Below, piece by piece: positions 30,541 through 40,666 of a stretch of 64,000 nucleotides of DNA. The translations under genes were made by a program, and so were the position numbers. Below the pieces are notes generated by a model. It had not been told where the DNA came from. It ran no database searches and saw only the letters and a program-made list of their open reading frames with translations. The DNA is taken from NCBI GenBank assembly GCA_903632075.3, contig CAHIKZ030005580.1:716001-780000 (forward strand), written 5' to 3'. This stretch comes from Acanthosepion pharaonis. Its lineage: Eukaryota; Mollusca; Cephalopoda; Sepiida; Sepiidae. Every line of letters starts with the position of its first letter. Position 1 is the stretch's first letter.

Positions 30541-31280
30541 GAATCATTTTCATAGTGAAATGCCCGAGAGCCACTCGAGATAGAGGGTTACAGATAAAGA
30601 AACACAGTTTATGCCTATATGCGAGGAAGATAAAGGTCAACCCTAAGATTTTAGTGATCGGCGAAGAATCTTCTTGGGAGTCGGTTCCACAAAGCAGAGG
30701 TTCGTGCAAAGAATCTGCTCCCGTGGAACTTACATCTCACCAAAGGAATACGAAGGAAATGAAGGTGATACGCTACAATATGCGTGGCATGGCAAGTATT
30801 AGTCATGAACGAAGTGGTGGAACTAAGGAATATACTTGGTCTGAACACTTTCCATGGAAATAGCGATAGGTTAGTGAGAGGCTTGCGACATTTTGTCTGT
30901 GAGAAAAGGGATTGTAGGGTGGAAAATAGTTTGACGCCCACAAGGGCGCGTTGACTTCTTTAGGACTCAATCGAGATTGGAAACTGAAGTCATTCATTTT
31001 TACTTTGATCTAGCTCTTGTAAAGGTAGAGCATAGGAGGAGGAGGAGTCAGGCGCTTACTCGAGCGTTACGGGGGAACCGATCATTTTATCCAGCCTCTT
31101 TAGCGATGGATCGTATATAGGAGTTTCACTTAAAGTTTGGGTTGAGTTTGACTGCTAAGAGACGCTTAAAGTACGGGGCCTCCGCGAGGGGACATCCATT
31201 CATTGTGATTGGTGATATTTCTGAGTTTGACTGACGATGATGGAATGTAACTAGTTTGGCTTTCGAGATAAGCTCACCAA
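30541..31280 (-). pseudogene. LINE-B copy 4 (RT thumb to C-terminus)
   Basis: Minus strand from the right: an RT block reading about VNPKLKWNSYIRSIAKEAG (31145-31085), then SNYFPPYNPFSHRQNVAS, LSLTYRYFHGKCSDQVYSLV, CHATHIVAYH and RCKFHGSRFFARTSALWNRL. This places the fragment in the CR1/jockey-like group. Catalytic RT motifs are not included. Same extent as the copy at 17.5-18.3 kb. Confidence 0.8.
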
Positions 31281-31349
31281 TGGAAAATAGCGATTATTAT
31301 TAATATCTGTCTTTTTTTCTTTTCTCGTCTTAAGAAATAATGAGGATAC

Positions 31350-31515
31350 CAGGTGATTTAAGCTTGGATGTGCGGGTGGTGCAATAGATATTGGCTGAGA
31401 ATTGTTAATCCGAGAGACGAGTTCTAACTCTAGATGGATTTGTTATATTCACTTACACGCAGCTATCTTAATCCTAATCCACAATCCCCCCAGTTATGGG
31501 TTAGTTAGTAAGACT
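31350..31515 (+). repeat. SINE-B, plus-strand copy
   Basis: GGGTGGTGCAATAGATATTGGC (A-box region), GAGTTCTAACTCTAG (decayed B box), then TATTCACTTACACGC and GTTATGGGTTAG. Head better kept than body. Confidence 0.45.
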
Positions 31516-31640
31516 TTTATAACTAAACCATTATTATTTAAAAAAAATAGCGTGAAAATATTTAGATTTCGGCATTAAATAAGCCATAGAGCGTTAAACA
31601 AAACTATGTAGATATAAGAACCTCCCACTTATGTTGAATA

Positions 31641-31900
31641 TCAATCTATTTTAATCATATCACCGGAAGTAAGGCAATAAATGCACTAAGACGCAGGGGC
31701 TTACTGAATATGAAAGAATATAAGAAAGAGAAAAACATTAAGAGGGAGACCAATAAAATGACATGAATTAAGAAGACACAACGATTGGCATTGAGTTTTT
31801 CTTGGGAAGATTAAACTGGACTGGAAAGCAAGAAGCCCGAACAGATTTCTAAAAGGGAGATGTGTGAGAAAAGCAAAACAGCATAGAAATTTCATCTAGC
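31641..31900 (-). pseudogene. LINE-A 3' end, copy 5 (frameshifted)
   Basis: The tail AATCATATCACCGGAAGTAAGGC (31655-31677) and the minus-strand frames ...LPFRNLFGLLAFQSSLIF... correspond to the C-terminal region in a shifted frame. More decayed than its neighbours. Confidence 0.55.
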
Positions 31901-32690
31901 CAAACAGATAAATAATAGAAAAAAATCTTCTATTTTGATTCAAATCATTTATCAGGTTGAAAGAAATTAAAAAAAAATCTCTATAGAAAAAACTAATAAC
32001 TAAATATTTCTCTTTCTTGTGGTGGGGATCTTGGAGAGCAAAAGAAAAAAAAGTATAAGCATAAAAAAACGAAAAGAAGCAAGATATTGCATCACTAACA
32101 ACATCTTTCAAAAGAAAGAACTGAAAGTTCTAAATGACATTTCTAAAAATGTTTAAGGATTTTTTAGTCAAAACTGTATAAAGATAAAATAATTAAATAT
32201 ATAAAATAAAATAAAAAAATATATGCCATTTCGATTCAAAACTTTTCATTGGTAAAGGGAAAAAAATTTTTTGTTAAAAGATACTAACAATTTAAAGCTA
32301 AATATTATTTAGTGAGTAATCTACCTAACACGTCTTTATAAATGGAAAGCAAATCAAATCGTGAAAAGGATATTAAAAAGAACTTAGAACTAAAAAAGGA
32401 AGTTGGGGAAGACTCAGAATAGCACACGCCCTGAACAGACGTGGCATATAAACAAAAGTAGAAATATCAAGTTGGCTCAATTTCTGAGATGAATAACGGT
32501 CATTATTTTAAATAAATAACAAAATTCTGGCCTATATTATTTTTCCCTATTGCCTTCAGAATAATTTAAAATATAACCGTTTCCGCCTAGACAACAACGA
32601 TCAGGTTAACACAATAAAGTGGAAATATGTGACATTGCTATCCAGAATGCACCATTGGCCAGTAAATATAAACAGTCGATCCATAACGCA
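31901..32690. other. unassigned AT-rich stretch
   Basis: A-rich runs only. No element recognised. Confidence 0.4.
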
Positions 32691-32694
32691 ACAC

Positions 32695-32842
32695 ACATGG
32701 CCTGAAGATTGCGTTCACGCATGAAACGGACTATCACCACTCGGTGGGGACCTCAGTGTCAACTCATATATACACACGCTCTATACCTGATATTGACCAA
32801 TTTACGCATAAATACGACATAATTTAAAAACTGTAATTTTCG

Positions 32843-32882
<40 letters not shown>
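32695..32882 (+). repeat. rep-H copy with hammerhead-like core and (TA)n
   Basis: CTGAAGA (32702-32708), one base, TGCG-TTCA-CGCA (perfect 4-bp stem), one base, GAAA (32723-32726). Followed by CAGTGTCAACTC and TACCTGATATTGACC, CATAATTTAAAAACTG and a (TA)n block (32847-32882). A second copy at 44942-45082 shares the downstream part and ends in (TA)n too, but has lost the CTGAAGA. Confidence 0.5.
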
Positions 32883-32883
<1 letters not shown>

Positions 32884-32887
<4 letters not shown>

Positions 32888-33113
32888 GAAATGGACAAAG
32901 TTCGACAATTATTTTAAGACAATTTTAGGTTTATACATTCTTTTTATAGATACAAATATTTAAGTAAATGCTCTGTTTATAATAAACAGTATTAAACAAC
33001 ATTTACGGGTCTGAATGTCCGAGAAATTTTACTTAAATATTTGTATGTATAAAAAGAATGTATAAACATAAAAATGTATAAAAATAATTGTCAGACTTTG
33101 TCCATTTCATAAT
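32884..33113. repeat. foldback unit made from SINE-A tail
   Basis: Arms 32884-32967 and 33031-33113 are inverted (TATGAAATGGACAAAGTTC ... GACTTTGTCCATTTCATA). Their inner parts are the SINE-A tail (TTTACTTAAATATTTG, TATAAAAAGAATGTATAAAC). The spacer (32968-33030) is the rest of the SINE-A 3' end on the minus strand, ending in GTTTAATACTG when reversed. Confidence 0.75.
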
Positions 33114-33162
33114 GTGTGACATCATTTGTTTACATTTAATACGCCGTGAGCAGATATGAATG

Positions 33163-33332
33163 TGTTAAACATCATGACGGTCGTCTTCGAGTATAGAATC
33201 CAGAGGTTAGCAGTGAATATTTCGAAGACAGTAGGAAAGCGTTGTCCAGGTTAACCTTCTATTGGTAGACTATAAAGGGAGTTAAATCATTTTGACTGGG
33301 TCACTAGTTACATACATATACACAAAAAACAC
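33163..33332 (-). mobile_element. Copia element 3' LTR
   Basis: Starts TGTTAAACATCATGACGG and shares GAGTATAGAATCCAGAGG, AAGCGTTGTCCAGG and TATACACAAAAAAC with the 5' LTR at 36834-37008. Ends in CA at 33331-33332, next to the polypurine tract of the internal region; a few bases of the outer end (TGTAAC of the 5' LTR) are lost. About 170 bp, many differences from its partner, so the insertion is old. Confidence 0.8.
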
Positions 33333-33345
33333 CCCCTTATTTTGG
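33333..33345 (-). promoter_or_regulatory. Copia polypurine tract
   Basis: On the minus strand AAAATAAGGGGG directly precedes the TGTT start of the 3' LTR. This is the plus-strand primer position for LTR-element reverse transcription. Confidence 0.6.
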
Positions 33346-33399
33346 GTATATTATGGAATCTTCCTTCAAAATATTAGTAAAGTCAACAAATACTTTAAT

Positions 33400-33660
33400 T
33401 CCCAAATTTTTTTTTTTAGCATTCATAAAATACATTTTATTTTTATTTTTTTAATTTATTTATTAATTTATATTTTTTTTTTAAAGAAAATTGATATCCA
33501 CAAAAATTAGTCATATCACTTTGTCCACAGTTAAGTATTCATTAGCAATAATATTATAAGTTTGGGTTGTGATCACAACAAAAAAGTGGAAAGAATTGTT
33601 ACTTTACCCATAGCTGGGACCCATTAAAACAGTCACTATCACTCCGGGTCAGAGTGATCC
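33400..33660. repeat. AT-rich insert and rep-C scrap within the Copia 3' region
   Basis: Runs of T and A (33409-33485), then CCCATAGCTGGGACCC (33608-33623) and CACTCCGGGTCAGAGTG (33639-33655), which belong to rep-C. A rep-C copy seems to have inserted in the Copia untranslated region and decayed. Confidence 0.5.
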
Positions 33661-33772
33661 TGAGGGTCATTAGAAAAGTATTGGGCTAAAAGTAGGACTA
33701 TTTACATTATACCCCGAAACTAAGGACTCACATTCATACCAAAAACTGAACTGACGTTTCTTAAGACAATAA

Positions 33773-33876
33773 CTAATGGATGCATTTTTACGTCCTACCC
33801 AGGACCAATAAGGACCTAAGAGGGACTTAATGGATGCATTTTTACGTCTTGCCCAGGACCAATAAGGACCCAAGAA
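33773..33876. repeat. 52-bp tandem duplication in Copia 3' region
   Basis: TTAATGGATGCATTTTTACG...CAATAAGGACC occurs twice in direct order with a few changes (about 33773-33824 and 33825-33876). Confidence 0.8.
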
Positions 33877-33877
33877 G

Positions 33878-34830
33878 TCAGTACCAAATATGGCAGAAGT
33901 GAAAAGCCCGTAATTTCAATTTCGTAATTGGTTTTGTAAATAAATCCGCCATATTATTTCCCGCTTGAACGTATTCAATTTGTACTGTTTTCTTTTGTAC
34001 TTGGTCCCTAACAAACTGATATTTTATATCGATATACTTTGATCTTTGATTTAATATTGGATTTCTAGCCAAAGCAATACTGCCCTGATTGTCGCAGTAA
34101 ATAATTATTGGCTCAGTTATTACCAGTGTTGTAATTGTTTTTATTAATAATTTAAGAAAAATAGTCTCTTGTGTTCCTTTTCACAATGCAATATATCCAG
34201 CTTCACAAGTAGAAAGTGAAATCATTCGCTGTTTCTTCGATTTCCAGCTGATTATTGGGTTACCATCTGCTAGCTTAAAGCAATAGACTGTTATACTCTT
34301 ACGGTCTGGTGATTTGGCCCAATCAGCATCACAGAATCCTTCCAATTTTAATGGATTATCTGATTGTCGAAATACTAGGCACCGACTCTTAGTTCCCTTT
34401 AGATAACGTAATACTTGCTTAGCTCTTGTTAAATGTACAGTCCCCGGTTTATTTAAGTTTTGGGACAACTTAGTAACCGTATAGCAGATATCTGGCCTGG
34501 TTGATGTCATTACGTAGATAAGACTTCCAACCAATGTTCTGTATTCTTTCTCACACGCCGCTATACCATCTTCCTTATTCATAATTATGTTTAAATCCAT
34601 TTCACGTGGATTAGTTCTTGCTTTACAATTTTGCATGCTGAATTTAGATAAGAGCCTTTCGATGTATCTAGATTGATTCATTGTAATAGTGTTGCCTTTA
34701 AATTCGAACTGTATACCTAGAAACCATGATAGTCGGCCCAAATCGGTCATTTTAAACCTTATTTCCAGGGAATATTTGACTTTTAATAGAGCGGCCCCAC
34801 ACTTTGATGCAATTAACATATTTTCCAATT
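33878..34830 (-). pseudogene. Copia RT C-terminal part and RNase H
   Basis: Minus strand. The 215-residue frame (34828-34181) reads KMTDLGRLSWFLGIQFE, TMNQSRYIERLLSKF, YRTLVGSLIYVMTSTRPDI and YCFKLADGNPIISWKSKKQR. The RNase H domain has LEGFCDADWAKSPDRKS (catalytic D) and SLSTCEAGYIAL (catalytic E). After a break, KYIDIKYQFVRDQVQKKTVQ and ADLFTKPITK complete the C-terminal tail (34072-33878). The upstream YVDD box is gone: ENMLIASK follows the RT fingers/palm directly. Typical Copia length from here would be similar, so the C-terminal half is well kept. Confidence 0.92.
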
Positions 34831-35400
34831 AAATAAGAATGGATTAAATTATTCCATGTTCTTCCGCTCTGTTTGAGTCCATATAGTGACTTTTTAAGTT
34901 TCCATACATAATTATCACCTTTCAAAAATAAGCTGCCTTAACATCCATATGGTGTATATCCATACCATAGTGTGCAGCCATTTGCATCAAAATTCTAATT
35001 AAGACTGAATGATTCTACATAAGTCGTCGTCCCCACCTCCTTATAATCTTCCCCATATATCTGCGAAAATCCTTTAGCTACAAAACGAGCCTTGTACACT
35101 GGCGATCCATCCTCAGTTCGCTTTACAGTATAAACCCAACGGCTGCCGATAATATTCTTATCATCCGGGGCCTTTTTTAATTCAAAAGTGTCCTTTGATA
35201 CTAAAGATTTAATTTCTTTTTTTTTTTTTGCATGGTAGCTATCCACCGTTTGGAATTGACAGAAGGTATGGCTTCTTGATAGTTCTTTGGGATACATTGT
35301 ACCGAATAACAACAGTCAGTCAATCTCGCAGGTATTACATTGATCCATTCCAAAATAGTCTGGCTTTCTTCTATTTCTTGTCGGATAACGCGGATTTTTT
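34831..35400 (-). pseudogene. Copia reverse transcriptase N-terminal part
   Basis: Minus strand: the linker RYPTRNRRKPDYFG type sequence (35400-35355) is followed by the frame 35312-34995 with EIKSLVSKDTFELKKAPDD, KNIIGSRWVYTVKR and YKARFVAKGFSQIYGEDYKE. Then, across frameshifts, AHYGMDIHHMDVKAAY (motif A with its catalytic D) and a KSLYGLKQSGRTWN-like block. Motif C is missing. Confidence 0.88.
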
Positions 35401-35519
35401 TCGCCCTCCCCCCTTATTAGATGTACTTTCTTTTAACTCAAGTTTTGCGTCCAATTTTTCCTAGTCTTACTGCATCTGGTATAACACCTTCCTTTGATTT
35501 TGCATTTTGAACGGATTTC

Positions 35520-36026
35520 CTACTTATAGGCCCATACTAGTTCGGGTTGGACTAGTTCGTCGCAGTTAATATTCTTTTCTTCGGGTTCCTCCCCTCGCTC
35601 AAAGGAATCTGTAAATCTGACGCATCTGATCTTCCTTATTTTTCTTTTAACATCCGAATTATTACAGTGGTCTAATATTTTATGCCAAGTCCTTAAGTCA
35701 TGTGTGGCTGTCTTCGCAGACGTAATACTTTTCAAATAATACAAACGTCCATTTTGCTGTATATTAAATTCAGTTCTGTCTGGATATATTAACTTTGAAT
35801 TGTCTCGGTGAAAATTGACTTTAACGCCAGTTTTCACTGCAGATTGAACTAAAAAAATATTTTGTTTAAATTTAAGAATATATAAAGCCCTTTTTAATAA
35901 ACATTTACAAATATTTCCTTTAGTATTTCGTAGATAAATACAGGCATCACCTCTTTTTAAAACTAAATTATTAGAGGCATATGTACGTCCATTCGAGGAT
36001 GTTTTTACATTCTTACAAAAAATCAT
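35520..36026 (-). pseudogene. Copia pre-integrase region
   Basis: The 168-residue minus-strand frame contains CLLKRALYILKFKQNIFLVQ and NIQQNGRLYYL, then HDLRTWHKILDHCNNSDVKR, the zinc-binding start of the integrase (H...H). The integrase DDE core that should follow (about 500 bp) is absent: only about 120 bp lie before the RT linker. A protease with its DSG active site, expected just upstream, is also missing. Confidence 0.85.
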
Positions 36027-36029
36027 TCC

Positions 36030-36833
36030 GTGTATAATATTTTGACATTTTGCACGGACATGGCCGATTTTATCACAACGAAAACAAACGATATTTCTTT
36101 TAGTATTGATATTTCCGTTATAATTCTTGTAATAATTGTTTTTAAAGCCCTTGTTCTTAATATCATGATTCTTAGTCTGATCGGTTGAGGAACTGGTTTT
36201 CTGAATTTTTTAAATGACGTTCTCAGTTGCATTACGTTATTGCCTTGATTTTTTTTTGGGGGGGGTACACATTTTTTCAGTTTCTTCATAGCTACGTAAT
36301 GCCATTTTAAACTCAGTGAAAGTTAATTGTTTATCTTTTTCAGTTATAACTGTTGTGCATAATTTGAATGACGGTGGCAAACCCTTCAAGACCATGGCTA
36401 TTAGCAGCCCATCCGAGATAGTTTCACCTGCAATTTTGAAGGCATTTGTAACAGTCTCCGCTCGGATGATATAATCGGTTATAAATTCATTTTCTCGTCT
36501 CTTTAATGCGGTTAGTTCAGTATATAAAGCAATAATTTTAGGCTTACCTTTTGACAAATAGTGTTCACGCAAAATTTGTAGAGCTCGCCTTCCATTGTCC
36601 TTGGCCTCTTTCATTATTAAAGACAAACTCCGGTCATCCAGGAATTGTATTAATTTCAGCGAACACGGTTGCATTTCTTTCCATAAAATCATCATCCCCC
36701 TTCTGGTCGTCTTTGCAAAGGATGATGTCATGGAGTTTTTGTATTCTGAGGTAGTCTCAAAACTTCGTCTCCCATAATGCATGTCTCGATTCATTCCCGT
36801 CAAAATATAGTCGTGATCTGGGCTCATAACCAA
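36030..36833 (-). pseudogene. Copia gag with zinc knuckle
   Basis: The minus-strand frame 36833-36237 is a gag of about 198 residues with RRALQILREHYLSKGKPKI, YTELTALKRRENEFITDYI and LLIAMVLKGLPPSFKLCTTV, the UBN2-type Copia gag pattern. A frameshift at the G/T runs (36250-36266) separates it from the next frame, which ends in VCFRCDKIGHVRAKC, a CCHC knuckle (C-x2-C-x4-H-x4-C, 36087-36046). The start codon region overlaps the primer binding site, an oddity that may reflect choice of frame rather than the real start. Confidence 0.88.
36818..36831 (-). promoter_or_regulatory. Copia primer binding site (initiator tRNA-Met internal fragment type)
   Basis: On the minus strand GGTTATGAGCCCAG lies two bases inside the 5' LTR. 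It differs at one position from GGTTATGGGCCCAG, complementary to the anticodon-stem-loop region of initiator methionine tRNA. Drosophila copia and its relatives prime from this internal fragment rather than from the tRNA 3' end. Confidence 0.8.
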
Positions 36834-37008
36834 TGTTAGACACCATGACAGTCGTCTTCGAGTATAGAACCCAGAGGTTAGCAGTGAATATTTCGAAGAC
36901 AGTTGGAAAGCGTTGTTCAGGTTAACCTTCTATTGGTAGACTATAAAGGGAGTTAAGTCATTTTGACTGGCTCATTAGTTACATACATATACACAAAAAA
37001 CTGTAACA
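36834..37008 (-). mobile_element. Copia element 5' LTR
   Basis: 175 bp from TGTTA to TAACA, a perfect 5-bp inverted end. Contains GAGTATAGAACCCAGAGG and TATACACAAAAAACTG. ACTATAAAGG (36938-36947) on the plus strand is not a promoter in the element's own direction. Confidence 0.85.
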
Positions 37009-37059
37009 GAATGTACGTGAGAGATTCATAAAAGATTGAAGTTTAAATACAGTAAATTC

Positions 37060-37290
37060 AACCTTGCTAACCGAACGCTCCTCTGTGGCCAAATCGGTGA
37101 AAGGCACGTCAAGCTAAATGACGGTTCCGTATAGGATACAGGTTCGAATCCTGTCGGAGGACGAATATTTTCTGTGAAAAATCAGGCTGGTAAATGTTGT
37201 TTAATACTGTTTATTATAAACAGAGCATTTACTTAAATATTTGCATCTATAAAAAGAATGTATAAACATAAAAATGTCTTTATATATATA
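37060..37290 (+). repeat. SINE-A, full-length copy with tRNA head
   Basis: The tRNA-like head is 37077-37164: A box TGGCCAAATCGG (37086-37097), a long variable arm suggestive of a leucine or serine tRNA, a perfect B box GGTTCGAATCC (37141-37151) and a closing GGAGGACG. Tail: GTTGTTTAATACTG, TTTATTATAAACAGAGC, ATTTACTTAAATATTTG, ending in (TA)n. Internal pol III promoter looks intact. It sits about 50 bp beyond the Copia 5' LTR. Related copies at 27.3 kb and, tail only, 32.9-33.1 kb. Confidence 0.85.
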
Positions 37291-37735
37291 TATATATTAA
37301 TATATGCTATAATTCGTCCCATACAGAGAAATTCTGACGATGAAATGAAACACGCAATATATAAATGTATTAATGTAGAGAAGCTATTACTTTTCATGTT
37401 TCTAGGAGCGACAAAGTATGATAAATAAGTTTTATGTTCCTTAGGAGATATGAATTTTGCTTTTTGTTGCAACAGACGCTGGCTACCGTCACTGCTTGAT
37501 TCTGCCGTGAGTTAATCAGCAGCTAACTATCCTCAACCAGGGCTGTCATCAATGTTTCCCTAAATGTCTCTGAGGAGGGTAGTAAATTCGCCGTGTAAAA
37601 CGGGAGACAATCACCTTCTCCATCCCTAAAATTTGATAGGTTTATAGGGAAGGATTGCGTAATTGTGATGACACACAGTTTATAGAGGTATCCAGTGTAG
37701 AGAGCGCCTCTTGATATCCGTGTATAGCCAATGTG
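37291..37735. other. unassigned
   Basis: Two 79-80 residue minus-strand ORFs without motifs. Nothing else recognised. Confidence 0.4.
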
Positions 37736-37737
37736 GG

Positions 37738-37890
37738 TTTTATGTGGCTGGAATATTCTAAGCATGGACCAATAGTAGGATTAAAATTGCCCAGGGCAGC
37801 ACAACCTCCTCAAGGCACTTGACGTAGGCCTCTGTGTTGAGTTTGACGCCATGTGACACCCAAACACACTGACGCTAAGCAGCGTGCCAT
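37738..37890 (-). pseudogene. mariner-like fragment joined to LINE-A fragment
   Basis: Minus strand: VWVSHGVKLNTEAYVKCLEE then VVLPW (37866-37792) is the stretch before the second catalytic Asp in mariner-like transposases (typical: GxKxNxxxYxxxLxxxVLPW). After VVLPW the sequence switches to LINE-A reading ...PTIGPCLEYS (37780-37745). The same junction occurs at 23369-23430. Confidence 0.6.
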
Positions 37891-38037
37891 TTCCAAATTT
37901 CTGGCAAAATGGTGCTCGTCCTTTCACAAATGGTACCCAACTGACCCTACTCTACTGTGTTGTCGATAAAACAAAAAATAAACAGCGCATGCTCGAAATT
38001 TAAATGACGATAATTTACCCATCGCACCCTGTATACT

Positions 38038-38038
<1 letters not shown>

Positions 38039-38073
<35 letters not shown>

Positions 38074-38100
38074 TGTGTGTGTGTGTGTGTGTGTGTGTTT
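38039..38100. repeat. (TA)n(TG)n microsatellite
   Basis: TA block about 32 bp then TG block about 28 bp. Confidence 0.96.
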
Positions 38101-38900
38101 ATAGTGTAATAGCATCTTGATATCCGGTCTTACGCCTGAATGTAGCCATCAAAGTGTAAAGATCACCACGCAGTGTTGATTCCCATGACGACACTGTGTC
38201 GTAAATTTCAGACAGAATGACTAGTTGTATTTCGATTCATGGCTGCAGAGTGAGGCAATAATTTCACGTTATCTATGAGTCAGTTTTACAACAAGTTGTA
38301 AAACACGTTTTTTGCCATAGTGGCAATCTTTAGCAGGTACTCATAATCAGAACTTTGCGCCGAAATCAACGCGAAGATGGACAAATAATAAAGACTCGAT
38401 GTCAGGAAAAACCCCGTTCGGAAATATCTAAACTCAACACGGGAGCAGATAGAAAGGACAATCATTCTCTGTATTTCGTTTCTTCGGACATTAGCCATGT
38501 TTTTTTACTGCTAACGTCAACATGAAATCACCTGAAGATTTTATATATAAAATATTATATACACCTATGTATATTTGATTTCTCTCTTTTTTTTTATTAT
38601 GTCTTTGCTTGTATTTTCAGATTCATTCCAACGATATTTTTTGGTTTGGCTTAATTTAAAGTTTTTGAGGTTAAGAATGGTTTGGTTGTATTCAACAGAT
38701 TCTCTCTCTCACTCTTTCTTTCATCTCTTCTTCTTATCTATTTTCTAACCTATTTTCTAACCTACTAGTGTCTTTCAGTGAGGAAAGAATGACCACTTGG
38801 CTTTGTCGCAAAGTAGTTTAGCGGGAAAAAAGTTACAGCTGTATAAAAAAAAAGTTTTAAAATGATAACAACTGAAAAATGATAACCCTTCTCAAAAAGG
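38101..38900. other. unassigned
   Basis: A 70-residue minus-strand ORF (38286-38498) has no motif. Pyrimidine-rich patch at 38700-38760. Nothing recognised. Confidence 0.4.
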
Positions 38901-38979
38901 AGATAGATAGATAGATAGAATTGAATGAAAGAGGTACATAGAGACAGACTGATATAGATAAATAGATAGAAACAGACTG

Positions 38980-39015
<36 letters not shown>

Positions 39016-39016
39016 G
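38901..39016. repeat. (ATAG)n and (TA)n microsatellites
   Basis: Short ATAG blocks at 38902-38920 and 38953-38970 and a TA block at 38989-39015. Part of one diverged array. Confidence 0.9.
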
Positions 39017-39071
39017 GGAACAGGGTGAGATAACTAGCTCGATAGCTAGCTCAGTCAGCAAGATATAATTG

Positions 39072-39675
39072 ATTGTCATGTGTCTGTTTAACGGTATATC
39101 AACTCCTCATGGGTCATCTAATGCCAGAATTTCAAGTACTAAAAATATATGTCATTATGCTTTCACAACTGAATACATGGTAGCTGACACTCATCTATTG
39201 TGTATATACAAGTTTGTGTGGTCATTATTAATAGAGGCGGTCATATGTGGCTTATATACGGTTCTTTTGTTGAAGTCATATTTTGGAATACAGTTTGATT
39301 TAAGAAATGTTAGGATATTATAAAACTTAATGTCATGAAAGTTCTTTTATGTTGGCATTAATGTAATCGGATTTGAGTCAAGTTACTACAATTTGCTTAT
39401 TGTGTATATGCTTATCGCCGGTCATTTTACTCTAAATATGTATTGTTGGTAATTTTTATATAAATATATATTGCTGGTATTTTGTACTATGAATATGTAT
39501 TTTTATAATTAAAAGTCTTTTGTTTTTAGCCTTAGCAGGGACCCTAAACGTTCTACCACCCCGGATCAGAGTGGATCTGTGAACAACGGCAATTAGGAGG
39601 TAGTTCCACGCTCCTCAAAATCTCCAATTTCACGATCAGAAGCTGGATATAATTTATCGTCATACCCATGACTAA
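39072..39675 (+). repeat. rep-C copy, longest in the window
   Basis: Head TGTTTAACGGTATATCAACTCC, repeated TATTGCTGGTAT-type units, GCAGGGACCCTAAACG, CACCCCGGATCAGAG, GGTAGTTCCACGCTCC, GGATATAATTTATCGTC. About 600 bp because of about 200 bp of extra unique sequence after the head (39130-39400). Confidence 0.75.
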
Positions 39676-39677
39676 GA

Positions 39678-39678
39678 C

Positions 39679-39754
<76 letters not shown>

Positions 39755-39755
39755 C
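39678..39755. repeat. (TA)n(ATAG)n microsatellite
   Basis: TA block 39681-39714, ATAG block 39712-39754. Confidence 0.96.
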
Positions 39756-40027
39756 ATGCTATCCGTCTGTCTTTATTTATCTGTCTAGATCTTACGGAAG
39801 GGGAGAATTATTTATCTTTCAGATTTATATCAGACCCACCTTGTGATATTTTATATACAGAATTAAAAAAAAAATGGTGAAATTACATTGCACAAAAACT
39901 TAGTGTTGAATTATGTGAGTTTTGTTTACGATGTTGTATTGAGTTGCGAAAATCTACGACTCTCATCCATACATTTGTATATATATATGCATGAATAGAT
40001 TCATCACGCGTAAGATATTTAGTAGAA

Positions 40028-40048
40028 ACACACACACACACACACACA
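40028..40048. repeat. (CA)n microsatellite
   Basis: Short run of CA repeats. Confidence 0.9.
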
Positions 40049-40139
40049 TGAATATATATTGGTACAAATAGGTTTGAACAGGTTATGCACACGTCTATGC
40101 ACATAAACATCGATGCGGATTTATATGCAAATAATGAAA

Positions 40140-40635
40140 ACGAGACACAAAAATGGACGAAAAAGAAAATATTAGAGAGAAAAAAGAAAGAGAGAAGAAA
40201 ATAATGAGAGTGGCAGAAAAATAGGAGAGGGCGTAAAAAGAAAGAAAAAAGAAAGAAAGAAAAATTGAAAAAAATAATGAAAAAAATTTGCTAGGAAAAA
40301 ATATGAGTGAGAAAGAAAAAAAGAAAGAAATAATGAAAGAAAGAGTGAAAGAAACACAGAATGAAAGAAAGAATGAATGAAAGACAGAAAGAACGAAGGA
40401 AAGAAAGAATGAAGGAAAGAAAGAATGAAGGAAAAAGAAAGAAAGAAAGAAAGAAAGAAAGAATGTAGCTTGATTTAAATATTAGAGCCAAAAAAGTACT
40501 TGGGCGAAAAAAAGAAAGAAAATCAAAGAATGATAAAATGACAAAGTACTTGAGAGAAAAAAGAAAAGAAGGAAATAAAAAAGACAGAAAAACTAAGTTT
40601 TCAAGTGTGAAAGAAAGAAAGAAAGAAAGAAAGAC

Positions 40636-40666
<31 letters not shown>

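Larger units (their letters stand above)
33163..37008 (-). mobile_element. Ty1/Copia retrotransposon, nearly full-length but defective
   Basis: Minus strand, 5' LTR to 3' LTR about 3.85 kb. Order of coding remnants: gag with zinc knuckle, pre-integrase domain, short linker, reverse transcriptase, RNase H. This gag - integrase region - RT/RH order defines Copia. The protease active-site region, the integrase catalytic core and the RT motif with the YVDD box are deleted. The primer binding site matches an internal fragment of initiator methionine tRNA. Its LTRs match the solo LTR at 20026-20341, so the family has at least two insertions here. No clear target duplication at the outer ends. Confidence 0.9.

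Noticed and set aside
33163..33332. The shared 33.2, 36.8 and 20.0 kb sequence as part of the Penelope-like element
   Set aside because: The 20-kb copy is flanked by a 5-bp duplication and is absent from the PLE's other arm. The other two copies sit at the ends of the Copia element, so it is a Copia LTR.
36938..36947. TATA-like box ACTATAAAGG as a promoter
   Set aside because: It lies in the Copia LTR on the strand opposite to the element's transcription, and AT-rich matches of this quality are common in the window.
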